Part shown: positions 1 through 6,855 of the stretch, piece by piece
How the letters are laid out: every line of letters starts with the position of its first letter
Position numbering within the stretch: the stretch's first letter is position 1
Assembly: GCA_051872535.1 (NCBI GenBank)
Contig: JBJEDY010000020.1
Coordinates: 1 to 15,057 of the forward strand
Direction of reading: 5' to 3'
Origin: CAOJBM01 sp051872535
GTDB lineage: Bacteria; Bacillota_I; Bacilli_A; RF39; UBA660
DNA: 15,057 nt
Translations under genes and position numbers: made by a program
The notes under the pieces: model-generated
Told to the model about the DNA's origin: nothing
The model's input: the letters and a program-made list of their open reading frames with translations, nothing else
The model's database searches: none

Positions 1-305
<305 letters not shown>

Positions 306-338
306 CAAACTAATTTGAGAGAGCATTATCTAGTTTTT

Positions 339-355
339 AAAGGACAAAATCCTTT
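339..355 (+). other. hairpin in the 23S-5S spacer, directly before 5S
   Basis: AAAGGA (339-344) and TCCTTT (350-355) are perfectly complementary with a five-base loop, CAAAA. The hairpin ends exactly at the base before the predicted 5S helix I (356). It may be a processing signal for pre-5S, or simply stack on the 5S terminal helix. There is no U-run after it, so it is not a terminator. Confidence 0.55.
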
Positions 356-459
356 ATTGGTGACGATAGCTAAGTGGATACACCTCTTCCCATCCCGAAC
401 AGAGAAGTTAAGCACTTATACGCCGACGATAGTGTAAGCGAAAATAGGTAGTTGCCAAT
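356..459 (+). rRNA. rrf: 5S ribosomal RNA (short form)
   Basis: It contains the conserved 5S blocks GGTGACGATAG (359-369), CCCATCCCGAACA (390-402), GAAGTTAAGC (405-414) and CGCCGACGATAGT (421-433). Helix I forms between 356-364 and 451-459 (ATTGGTGAC with GTTGCCAAT, two wobble pairs), giving a molecule of about 104 nt. Common bacterial 5S RNAs are 115-120 nt; the missing bases are in the helix IV/loop IV arm, where the usual G-rich/C-rich hairpin is reduced to about GTAAGCGAAA. Short 5S RNAs of this kind are known from Mollicutes. Nine T residues (459-467) follow at once. Confidence 0.93.
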
Positions 460-473
460 TTTTTTTTGTAATA

Positions 474-504
474 AAATAACCTAAACAATTTGTTTAGGTT
501 ATTT
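474..504 (+). terminator. rRNA operon terminator
   Basis: AAATAACCTAAACA (474-487) and TGTTTAGGTTATTT (491-504) form a perfect 14-bp stem with a three-base loop. It lies 15 nt after the 5S gene, which itself is followed by a nine-T run. The tail after the stem is only moderately T-rich (ATCTTTTATA). Confidence 0.85.
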
Positions 505-544
505 ATCTTTTATAAATCTTTAATGTAAAATAATTGTTTAGCTA

Positions 545-573
545 TTGCTATTTTAAATCGCTTAAAATATAAT
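545..573 (+). promoter_or_regulatory. promoter of tsaE
   Basis: -35 TTGCTA (545-550), 17-bp spacer, -10 TATAAT (568-573). The start codon at 596 lies 22 nt after the -10 box, so the leader is about 16 nt. Confidence 0.75.
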
Positions 574-595
574 CTTTATAGTAGAGGTGATTATA

Positions 596-1048
596 GTGAA
601 TTTTAAATACACATCAAGAAGTGAAGAAGATACTATGGAGTTAGCTCAAAATATTGAAAGTGAAAAATTTCCTGGAATGGTAATTTGTTTGGATGGCGAA
701 CTAGGTAGTGGAAAAACTGTATTTGTTAAAGGTTTTGCTCAAGCACTAGGTATAAAAGAAAATATTACTAGTCCAACTTTTAATTTGGTTAAAGAATATG
801 ATGAAGGGGAAATGACTTTGTTTCATATGGATGTTTATCGTTTAAAAGATTCATGTGAAACTGTTGGTTTTGATGACTATTTTAATCAAGATGCTGTATC
901 AATTATTGAATGGCCTGATTTAATTTGTGGGTGTTTGCCTGAGGAAAGATTAGAAATTAAATTTAGAGTTATTGATGAAAATACTCGAATTATTATTTTA
1001 GAACCTCATGGAAAAGCTTATGAAGATATTTGTAATTATGTGCTTTAA
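596..1048 (+). CDS. tsaE: TsaE, tRNA t6A biosynthesis ATPase
   Basis: TsaE is the P-loop ATPase of the bacterial machinery that adds threonylcarbamoyl to A37 of ANN-decoding tRNAs; it works with the TsaB-TsaD complex in the cytoplasm. The 150-residue product has Walker A GELGSGKT (34-41), a Walker B-like strand ending at D79 (LFHMDVYRL) and the family motif SIIEWPD (102-108). Length is typical. GTG 596 is chosen because AGAGGTGA (583-590) sits five bases upstream; the longer frame would start at GTG 587, inside that ribosome binding site. It has its own promoter and terminator, so it is near but separate from the tsaB-rimI-tsaD unit. Confidence 0.95.
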   Translation: MNFKYTSRSEEDTMELAQNIESEKFPGMVICLDGELGSGKTVFVKGFAQALGIKENITSPTFNLVKEYDEGEMTLFHMDVYRLKDSCETVGFDDYFNQDAVSIIEWPDLICGCLPEERLEIKFRVIDENTRIIILEPHGKAYEDICNYVL

Positions 1049-1070
1049 AAACTCCTAGAGTTTTTTTTTT
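1047..1070 (+). terminator. terminator of tsaE, overlapping its stop codon
   Basis: AAAAACTC (1047-1054), loop CTA, GAGTTTTT (1058-1065), with T continuing to 1070. The stem begins on the last two bases of the tsaE stop codon. Confidence 0.8.
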
Positions 1071-1083
1071 GCTAATTTTGTTG

Positions 1084-1089
1084 TATAAT
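1084..1089 (+). promoter_or_regulatory. -10 element of the tsaB-rimI-tsaD operon
   Basis: Perfect TATAAT, 23 nt before the tsaB start. At 17-bp spacing the -35 position falls in the T-run of the preceding terminator, so there is no good -35 match. Confidence 0.65.
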
Positions 1090-1112
1090 ACGGCAAGGAA
1101 GAAGTGGTTATT

Positions 1113-1694
1113 ATGTATTCATTATTTATAGATACGCATGCGAGTAATATAGTAATCTGTTTATTTAAAGATAATAAATTATTAAGAAAAGAAATTAAAG
1201 AATCCGTAAGAGAACATAGTGTTTATACACTACCAATGATTAAGGAATTATTAAATGATTTTAATCTTAATGTTAGAGATTTATCTTTATTACTTGTTGT
1301 TAATGGTCCTGGTTCTTTTACGGGAGTTAGAATTGGTGTAACGATAGCTAAAACAATTGCTTATTCTTTAAATATTCCAATTAAACTAATTAGTAGTTTA
1401 TTAGTTAAAGCTATTAATGTTTCTAATGATATAAAGAAAGTTAGTTTAGTTGATAGACATGGTGCATTTATTGCAAGTTTTAATAGTGATTTAAAACTTA
1501 TTGAAGACTATCGATATGTTAATACTAGTTTATATAATGAACTTAATGCTAATAATGAATATGTGGAAAACATCGAAGTTGATTATGAAAAAGTTATTGC
1601 ATTTGCAGACTTTATAGAACCAGTTAATCCTCATAGTGCTAATCCATTATATGTTAAGAATGTTGAGGTTAATAAAATTGATAAAGCAAATTAG
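1113..1694 (+). CDS. tsaB: TsaB, tRNA t6A biosynthesis subunit
   Basis: TsaB is the ASKHA-fold partner that binds TsaD and TsaE in threonylcarbamoyladenosine synthesis; it is thought to be structural rather than catalytic. The 193-residue product carries the signature NGPGSFTGVRIG (64-75). The first strand LFIDTHASN resembles the ASKHA phosphate-1 region, degenerate as usual in TsaB. At 193 residues it is shorter than the common 220-240; the C-terminal half is compact but ends with the expected NPLYVKNVEV segment. ATG 1113 is preferred over GTG 1104 because AAGGAAG (1095-1101) is too close to the latter. Its end overlaps rimI by 17 nt, which implies translational coupling. Confidence 0.93.
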   Translation: MYSLFIDTHASNIVICLFKDNKLLRKEIKESVREHSVYTLPMIKELLNDFNLNVRDLSLLLVVNGPGSFTGVRIGVTIAKTIAYSLNIPIKLISSLLVKAINVSNDIKKVSLVDRHGAFIASFNSDLKLIEDYRYVNTSLYNELNANNEYVENIEVDYEKVIAFADFIEPVNPHSANPLYVKNVEVNKIDKAN

Positions 1695-2097
1695 TTTAAA
1701 TGATGAAAAAACTTTTTATGAATTAGGATTAAGATTAAAAGCGAATTTTAAAGACTTATATGATTTAAAGGTATTACTTAGTAGTGATTATAATTTTATT
1801 TTTGGATATTATAAAGATGGTGTATTAAGTGCTTTCTTACATTTATCTAAGAGTTTTGAAGTAGTTGATATAGTTAATATAGTTGTAGCAAAAAAACATG
1901 AAAGAGAAGGTATTGCAAGTATTTTACTTAATTATGCTTTTAAATACTTTAAAGATGTAGATAAATTTATACTAGAAGTTAATGTTAATAATTTAAGTGC
2001 TATTAATCTCTATAAGAAGAATGGTTTTACAATAATTAGTAAAAGAGAAAAGTATTATGATGGAGTAGATGCCTATATTATGGAAAGGTGTGAATAA
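1678..2097 (+). CDS. rimI: RimI, GNAT N-acetyltransferase (ribosomal protein acetylase)
   Basis: RimI transfers acetyl from acetyl-CoA to the N-terminal residue of ribosomal protein bS18 in E. coli; relatives act on other proteins. The product has 139 residues. The acetyl-CoA loop region is VVAKKHEREGIASILL (69-84), in which the usual Q/R of Q/R-x-x-G-x-G/A is E75. The RimI hallmark follows: LEVNVNNLSAINLYKKNGF (99-117), with candidate catalytic E100 and Y112. TTG 1678 is the likely start: GAGGT (1665-1669) lies eight bases upstream, and the protein then begins MIKQISLND like other RimI proteins. An ATG further upstream (1636) would add 14 residues read through tsaB in another frame and has no ribosome binding site. 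Confidence 0.9.
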   Translation: MIKQISLNDEKTFYELGLRLKANFKDLYDLKVLLSSDYNFIFGYYKDGVLSAFLHLSKSFEVVDIVNIVVAKKHEREGIASILLNYAFKYFKDVDKFILEVNVNNLSAINLYKKNGFTIISKREKYYDGVDAYIMERCE

Positions 2098-2098
2098 A

Positions 2099-3103
2099 AT
2101 GAAAGATGTTTATATATTAAGTGTAGAGTCTTCTTGTGATGAAACCAGTATGGCAATAGTAAAAAATGGTTCTATAGTAATAGCTCATACGGTTCTTACT
2201 CAGATGGATACACATGCTATGTATGGTGGAGTAGTACCAGAAATTGCTTCTCGTATGCACATTGAAAATGTGACAATGGTTTTAGAAGAAACTTTAACTA
2301 AAGCAAAGATGAAAATTGAAGATATCGATGCAATAGCGGTTACATATGCACCAGGTTTAATGGGAAGTTTATTAGTTGGACTTGAATGTGCAAAGACGTT
2401 ATCTTTTATTTATGATAAACCTTTAATAGCTACTCATCATATTGCCGGTCATATTTATGCTAATAACATAGGTAATAAAATGGAATTTCCTTTGCTTGCT
2501 TTAATAGTTAGTGGTGGTCATACTAATTTAGTCTTGATGGAAGATGATTACAAGTTTGAAGTAATTGGTAGTACTTTAGATGATTCTATTGGTGAATGTT
2601 TTGATAAAGTAGCTAGAGTTTTAGATTTACCTTATCCAGGTGGCCCTAATGTAGAAAGACTTGCTAAAGAAGGAAGCTGTACTTATAAATTACCAATTCC
2701 AATGAATGATAATTCCTTAAATTTTAGTTTTAGTGGTTTAAAAAGTAGTATTATTAATTTGGTTCATAACGAAAGACAAAGAGGCAACGAAATTCGAAAA
2801 GCAGATTTAGCTTGTAGTTTCCAAACAGTTGCAGTTGATGAACTAGTTAGAAAAACTGAATTAGCTATTCAAAAATATCATGTTAAATATATGATTATTG
2901 CTGGTGGTGTTAGTGCTAGTCTTTATTTAAGAGAAGAAATAAATAAGTTAACTGATAAATATGGAGTTAAGTTATCAGTACCAAATTTTGATTATTGTAC
3001 TGATAATGCTGCTATGATTGGCGCCGCTGCTTATCCATTATATAAGATGGGAAAGTTTGCAGATTTATCACTTAATGCCAAGAGTGTGGAAACTCTTTAT
3101 TAG
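2099..3103 (+). CDS. tsaD: TsaD, tRNA N6-adenosine threonylcarbamoyltransferase
   Basis: TsaD catalyses transfer of threonylcarbamoyl from its AMP ester to N6 of A37 in tRNA, together with TsaB and TsaE. The 334-residue product matches the family length. Visible motifs are VESSCDET (9-16), the metal-binding HHIAGH (113-118; H114 and H118), VSGGHTNL, GECFDKVARVLDLPYPGGP, NFSFSGLKS, GGVSAS and the C-terminal Asp of CTDNAAMIG. ATG 2099 is chosen: AAAGGTG (2084-2090) is eight bases upstream and the gene then starts one base after the rimI stop. An upstream ATG at 2069 lies inside rimI. TsaC/TsaC2, needed to make the intermediate, is not in the window. No clear terminator follows. Confidence 0.97.
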   Translation: MKDVYILSVESSCDETSMAIVKNGSIVIAHTVLTQMDTHAMYGGVVPEIASRMHIENVTMVLEETLTKAKMKIEDIDAIAVTYAPGLMGSLLVGLECAKTLSFIYDKPLIATHHIAGHIYANNIGNKMEFPLLALIVSGGHTNLVLMEDDYKFEVIGSTLDDSIGECFDKVARVLDLPYPGGPNVERLAKEGSCTYKLPIPMNDNSLNFSFSGLKSSIINLVHNERQRGNEIRKADLACSFQTVAVDELVRKTELAIQKYHVKYMIIAGGVSASLYLREEINKLTDKYGVKLSVPNFDYCTDNAAMIGAAAYPLYKMGKFADLSLNAKSVETLY

Positions 3104-3109
3104 TTTCTA

Positions 3110-3138
3110 TTGTTTATTATTAAATAATTTAGTATAAT
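3110..3138 (+). promoter_or_regulatory. promoter of the surface-protein gene
   Basis: -35 TTGTTT (3110-3115), 17-bp spacer, -10 TATAAT (3133-3138), 24 nt before the start codon. Confidence 0.72.
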
Positions 3139-3162
3139 TTATCTATAGTAGGAGTGATATCT

Positions 3163-3768
3163 ATGGGAGATAAGATTAATAATGATTTAAAAAAAGATAC
3201 TAAAAAAGTTGTTATTATAAGTATAGTAGGAGTTATTTTATCAATGATTGCTGTAGTTGGCGTTGTTTCATATGCTTACTTTAATGTAATTCCTAATATA
3301 AATGATCCAGATAATAAAAGGGAAGCAATTGTTACTACAAACTATTTAGATTTTGATTTTGAAACTACACGATATATTGATAATGATAATTTAGTTTTAG
3401 TTAAACCTGATAATGTGGCTACTGATAGTGAAAAAATTATTTTCACTATAACAAAGAAAGATAATGTTGATTACGCAATTCGTTATAATATTTATATGAC
3501 TGATTTTGTTATATCTGATAATTTAAAATCTGTTGACTTTAAATGGGATTTATTAGAAAATGGGACTTCTATATATAGTGGAACATTTAGTAATGCTATT
3601 TCAGGAAGCGATTATTTATTTACGACAGGACCTATATTATTAAATGATAAGAGTGCATCTTATGAACTTAGAGTTTGGATAGAAGAAACATCAGCTGATC
3701 AATCAGGATTATATAATGGTAATTTTTCTGGTAAGTTAGAAATCACAGCTACAAGTGTTGTAAGATAA
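3163..3768 (+). CDS. membrane-anchored predicted surface protein, beta-rich
   Basis: I do not recognise a named family with certainty. The 201-residue product has a Lys/Asp-rich N-terminus, one hydrophobic segment (about 16-37) ending VSYAYFNV, and then about 160 polar residues with alternating strand-like patterns and many Asp, Asn, Thr and Ser. This is the look of a secreted or N-terminally anchored beta-sandwich. The hydrophobic-then-AYF leader recalls TasA/CalY (camelysin)-type envelope and fibre proteins, but that likeness is by eye only. There is no C-terminal sorting motif. ATG 3163 follows TAGGAGTGA (3149-3157) by five bases; GTG 3154 lies within that site. It has its own promoter and a strong terminator, so it is a single-gene unit between tsaD and the epimerase operon. 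Confidence 0.7.
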   Translation: MGDKINNDLKKDTKKVVIISIVGVILSMIAVVGVVSYAYFNVIPNINDPDNKREAIVTTNYLDFDFETTRYIDNDNLVLVKPDNVATDSEKIIFTITKKDNVDYAIRYNIYMTDFVISDNLKSVDFKWDLLENGTSIYSGTFSNAISGSDYLFTTGPILLNDKSASYELRVWIEETSADQSGLYNGNFSGKLEITATSVVR

Positions 3769-3783
3769 AATAAATTATGAAGT

Positions 3784-3814
3784 AAATAGAATATAGTAGT
3801 ATTCTATTTTTTTT
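3784..3814 (+). terminator. terminator after the surface-protein gene
   Basis: AAATAGAATA (3784-3793) pairs with TATTCTATTT (3800-3809) around a six-base loop; T continues to 3814. Confidence 0.85.
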
Positions 3815-3816
3815 GA

Positions 3817-3822
3817 TATAAT
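3817..3822 (+). promoter_or_regulatory. -10 element of the epimerase operon
   Basis: Perfect TATAAT, 19 nt before the start codon. At 17-bp spacing the -35 would fall on the loop of the preceding terminator and matches poorly (TAGTAG). Confidence 0.6.
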
Positions 3823-3841
3823 ATTTAGAGAAGGTGTACAT

Positions 3842-4807
3842 ATGAAAAAGATTTTAGTAACTGGTGCAGCTGGTACAATTGGGATTCAAGTTATTAGATA
3901 CTTACTAATTGAAGGAAAATATGAAATAACTGCATTAGATTTAAGAAATGCTCGTACATATAAAAGATTGAAAAAGTATCGTAAGAGAATTAACATTGTT
4001 TATGGAGATGTTAATGATTCAGTTATTGTTGATGCCTTAGTAAAAGATCATGATGTTGTAATACATCTTGCAGGTGTAATGCCTCCATTTGCTGATATAA
4101 AAGAGGATTTATGTTATGTTATTGATTATGAAGGAACAAAAAATATTGTTAATGCAATTAGTTCATATAATCCCAAATGTTATTTATTATATGCTTCGTC
4201 AACAACAATTTATGGTAATGTAGGTAAAAAAGTCGAAGTTAGTGTTAATTCACCAATCAATATTGAAGATGGAGACTACTATTCATCTGTAAAAGCAGAA
4301 ACAGAAAAATTGATAGAAGATACAATAAAGAATTATACAATATTTAGAATACCTTCTGTAATGTGTAATCCTTTAAAAGAATGTGTTATGTATAATGTTC
4401 CCCTTAATAATTACGTTGAATTAATTAGTAGTTATGATGCTGGATATGCATTTGCAATTGCTGTAGATTATTTTAAAGAACTTAATAAGAAGACTTATAA
4501 TTTAAGTGGTGGAGAGAGCTGCCGAGTTTTATATCGTGATTATCTTGTTAAAATATTACGAACACATGGGTTAAGCTTTAGATATTTATTAACATTATTC
4601 TTAGTAGATAAAAATTTTTATGGAGCATATTACAAAGATGGAAATAAGTTAGAAAATATTCTACATTTTCGTAAGGATAGTATAGCTAGTTATTATAATA
4701 AATTAGATGAAACATATAGTGGAATAAGGAGATTTATTCCAAGATTGCTTGCTAAACCTTTTATTGGGGTAATAGCTAGAAAGAAAACAAAAAAGAAAGA
4801 GGTATAA
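3842..4807 (+). CDS. NAD-dependent epimerase/dehydratase (extended SDR)
   Basis: The 321-residue product is an extended short-chain dehydrogenase/reductase. Its N-terminal Rossmann fold has GAAGTIG (8-14, GxxGxxG) followed by strand ITALDLR, whose acidic D33 suits NAD. Next come YGDVND (54-59), HLAG (75-78), the catalytic Ser/Thr region SSTTIYG (119-125) and YxxxK as Y147-SSV-K151. These families usually act on nucleotide sugars, but the second half, which sets substrate choice, is not one I can assign. The tail is basic (ends RKKTKKKEV), with a moderately hydrophobic stretch near 240-255. AGAAGGTG precedes ATG 3842 by five bases. The gene leads a closely spaced set; yebC starts three bases after its stop. 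Confidence 0.85.
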   Translation: MKKILVTGAAGTIGIQVIRYLLIEGKYEITALDLRNARTYKRLKKYRKRINIVYGDVNDSVIVDALVKDHDVVIHLAGVMPPFADIKEDLCYVIDYEGTKNIVNAISSYNPKCYLLYASSTTIYGNVGKKVEVSVNSPINIEDGDYYSSVKAETEKLIEDTIKNYTIFRIPSVMCNPLKECVMYNVPLNNYVELISSYDAGYAFAIAVDYFKELNKKTYNLSGGESCRVLYRDYLVKILRTHGLSFRYLLTLFLVDKNFYGAYYKDGNKLENILHFRKDSIASYYNKLDETYSGIRRFIPRLLAKPFIGVIARKKTKKKEV

Positions 4808-4810
4808 TAA

Positions 4811-5527
4811 ATGGGAAGAGCATATGAAGTTAGAAAAGCTAGTATAGCTAAGACAGGTGCAGCTAAAGCAAAATTATATTCTAATTTTGCTAAGGAAATC
4901 TATTTGGCAGCAAAAGGGAATCCAGAATTAGATACAAATGTTAATTTAAGAAGAGTTGTTGATAAAGCAAAGAAACAACAAGTTCCAGCAGACATTATTA
5001 ATAGAGCCATAGATAAAGCTAAAGGTGCTAGTGGTGATGATTATAAAGAAGTAATATATGAAGGATTTGGTCCTGGAGCTTCGACTTTAATAATTAAAAC
5101 TTTAACAGATAATGTTAATAGAACTGTTGCTTATGTTAGAGAAGCCTTTAATAAAGTTCATAAAAGTTTAGGTGTTACCAATTCTGTATCATTTAATTAT
5201 GACCATTTAGCAGTATTAAGTTTCAAAGGTGAAAATGAAGAAGAAGTATTTGATGCATTACTTTCTGATGGAATTGAACCAATTGAATTTGAAACAGAAG
5301 ATGGTTTTATAACAATTTCAGTAGATCCTAAAGATGCTTCAAAGACGAAAGATGTATTAGATAGAATAATCCCCGATATTGTTTATGATATTGATGAAAT
5401 AGGAATGTATCCTAAAGATACTATTACTTTAGAAGGTGAAGATAAAGAATTATTTGACCGTCTATATAGTATGTTAGATGATATTGAAGATGTTACAGAA
5501 ATATATCATAATGTTAAAGAGGATTAA
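4811..5527 (+). CDS. YebC/PmpR family protein, YeeN/YebC2 subtype
   Basis: The 238-residue product covers the full three-domain YebC fold. It begins MGRAYEVRKASIAKTGAAKA rather than the MAGHSKWxNI of classical YebC, and contains KLYSNFAKEIYLAAKG, YEGFGPG, LTDNVNRT and a C-terminal VYHNV-like IYHNVKED. The MGR start and overall form resemble E. coli YeeN and Bacillus YeeI. The family was first described as transcription regulators; recent work on this second subgroup assigns it to relief of ribosome stalling at proline runs. Which applies here is inference. AAAGAGGT (4795-4802), inside the end of the epimerase gene, serves as ribosome binding site, so the two are probably co-translated. Confidence 0.92.
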   Translation: MGRAYEVRKASIAKTGAAKAKLYSNFAKEIYLAAKGNPELDTNVNLRRVVDKAKKQQVPADIINRAIDKAKGASGDDYKEVIYEGFGPGASTLIIKTLTDNVNRTVAYVREAFNKVHKSLGVTNSVSFNYDHLAVLSFKGENEEEVFDALLSDGIEPIEFETEDGFITISVDPKDASKTKDVLDRIIPDIVYDIDEIGMYPKDTITLEGEDKELFDRLYSMLDDIEDVTEIYHNVKED

Positions 5528-5539
5528 AAAAGTCTTTGT

Positions 5540-5947
5540 ATGAAAGTAATTACAATTAAGCAACCATGGGCTAGTTTAATAGCAAATGGTTATAAGGATT
5601 ATGAGTTTAGAACATGGAAAACTAAATATAGAGGTGAAGTATTAATTCATGCTGGTAAAAGTATAGATAAAGATGTTTTAAAAAGATTTGAACACTTAAA
5701 TTTAGACTATCCATGTGGATGTATTATCGCTAAAGCCATTATTACTGATTGTATTTTTATTAATGATGAAATACGTGATGAATTAGCTAAAAAAGATAAT
5801 ATTGTTTATAAATCAATTATCAATAATAAAGAATGGAAAGGTTATGGGTTTAAATTAGATGATATTCATAAAATTAAACCAATACCAATAAACGGACAAT
5901 TAAGTTTTTGGAATTATGATGATAAAATTGAAGTGTTAGATCAATAA
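5540..5947 (+). CDS. ASCH domain protein
   Basis: The 135-residue product is one ASCH domain, a PUA-like fold linked to RNA binding. The start VITIKQPWASLIANG is followed by the GxKxxExR signature (G17-Y-K19-DY-E22-F-R24), then YRGEVLIHAGK and a C-terminal PIPINGQLSFW. One ASCH protein, E. coli YqfB, hydrolyses N4-acetylcytidine; the lysine and glutamate here are compatible with such chemistry but do not prove it. It lies 12 bases after yebC and has almost no Shine-Dalgarno sequence (AAAAAAGTCTTTGT before ATG), so its translation may depend on coupling or be weak. It probably shares the epimerase-yebC transcript. No convincing terminator follows. Confidence 0.85.
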   Translation: MKVITIKQPWASLIANGYKDYEFRTWKTKYRGEVLIHAGKSIDKDVLKRFEHLNLDYPCGCIIAKAIITDCIFINDEIRDELAKKDNIVYKSIINNKEWKGYGFKLDDIHKIKPIPINGQLSFWNYDDKIEVLDQ

Positions 5948-6006
5948 AATTTTGTTTGAAATGAAGTTTTTTGATTTTTCTTGATTATCTTTTCATTTTG
6001 TATTAA

Positions 6007-6012
6007 TATAAT
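6007..6012 (+). promoter_or_regulatory. -10 element of the zinc-ribbon protein gene
   Basis: TATAAT lies 33 nt before the start codon, in an A/T-only stretch. The nearest -35-like sequence, TTGATT (5981-5986), is 20 bp away, which is long. Confidence 0.5.
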
Positions 6013-6045
6013 ATTAACATAATATATTTTAGGAGGAGTTTGAAA

Positions 6046-6780
6046 GTGAGTAAATTATGTAAGAATTGTAATGCTTCTGTTGGTAATGCTGCAAAAGTAT
6101 GTCCAAAATGCGGTGCTTCATTAGTTGAAGAAGTAATTGATGCTGGTGCACCATTAACTGCTGAAGAAGTTACAGGAATGTCTAATGTAGACACAAAAGC
6201 CCAATTAAAAGGCGGAGTAGACAAAGTTAAAGGAGCAGCTAGTGACTTTGTTGAAAAATTTAAAAATGATAGTAAAGTTAAAAATGCTACTATCGCTGTA
6301 ATTGCTGGAATAGTATTATTAATCGTATTAAAACTTGTATTATTACCAAGTCCAGAAAGTATATTAAAAAAATATTGTGATGGTATGAAATCTCGTAATG
6401 CTGATAAAGTTATAAGTACTTTTAATAAAAAAATGCTTAAAGTTTACGATGAAGATGCAGAAGATTCTGATTATGATGATTATGAAGAATTATTAGAAGA
6501 ATATTATGACAAACAAAAGGACAACGATTTCAAAATTAAAAGTTTCGAAATTGACAAAGACTATGAAAAATTAGACAAAGATGAATTAGAAGAGATGGCT
6601 GACTATATTGAAGATGAATTTGATATTAAAGCTTCTAAAGTAAAAGCTGCTAGAGAATATACTGTTAAATTTAAAGTAGATAATGATGGCGACAAAGATA
6701 CTCAAAAAATTGATATCGGTTTAGTTAAAATTGGTATGAAATGGTATGTTGTTGGCGTTGGATATTTATACGCTATTTAA
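6046..6780 (+). CDS. zinc-ribbon membrane protein with acidic extracytoplasmic domain
   Basis: The 244-residue product begins with a zinc ribbon (C5-KN-C8 ... C19-PK-C22), followed by a soluble linker, a single membrane segment (about 81-101, AVIAGIVLLIVLKLVLL), and a very acidic outer region (YDEDAEDSDYDDYEELLEEYYD near 132-153). The region SPESILKKYCDGMKSRNADKVISTFNKK just after the membrane resembles the DUF4878/NTF2-like lumenal domains often joined to such ribbons. The likely topology is ribbon inside and C-terminus outside; its function is unknown. GTG 6046 is the start, since AGGAGGAG (6031-6038) lies seven bases upstream; the TTG at 6040 is too close to it. It is a single-gene unit with a strong terminator. 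Confidence 0.8.
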   Translation: MSKLCKNCNASVGNAAKVCPKCGASLVEEVIDAGAPLTAEEVTGMSNVDTKAQLKGGVDKVKGAASDFVEKFKNDSKVKNATIAVIAGIVLLIVLKLVLLPSPESILKKYCDGMKSRNADKVISTFNKKMLKVYDEDAEDSDYDDYEELLEEYYDKQKDNDFKIKSFEIDKDYEKLDKDELEEMADYIEDEFDIKASKVKAAREYTVKFKVDNDGDKDTQKIDIGLVKIGMKWYVVGVGYLYAI

Positions 6781-6807
6781 GAATGAAGATGATTCATTCT
6801 TTTTTTT
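6779..6807 (+). terminator. terminator of the zinc-ribbon gene
   Basis: AAGAATGAA (6779-6787), loop GATGA, TTCATTCTT (6793-6801), T-run to 6807. The stem starts on the last two bases of the TAA stop. Confidence 0.88.
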
Positions 6808-6819
6808 GTCCTTAAATAA

Positions 6820-6828
6820 TGTTATAAT
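6820..6828 (+). promoter_or_regulatory. extended -10 promoter of the COG2426 gene
   Basis: TGTTATAAT (TGn plus TATAAT), 27 nt before the start codon. No good -35 box is seen, as is usual for extended -10 promoters. Confidence 0.7.
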
Positions 6829-6855
6829 GATTATGATTTTAGTAGGGTGATTTAA

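Noticed and set aside
5948..6000. Terminator after the ASCH gene using AAATGAA (5959-5965) and TTCATTT (5992-5998)
   Set aside because: The seven-base A/T-rich arms are separated by 26 bases and no T-run follows, so it is unlikely to terminate transcription.
6003..6224. Minus-strand reading frame opposite the start of the zinc-ribbon gene
   Set aside because: It overlaps a clear gene with a zinc ribbon and ribosome binding site, and has no initiation signal of its own. Similar antisense frames opposite the COG2426, MgtE, YjdF-like, small membrane protein and muramidase genes were rejected for the same reason.
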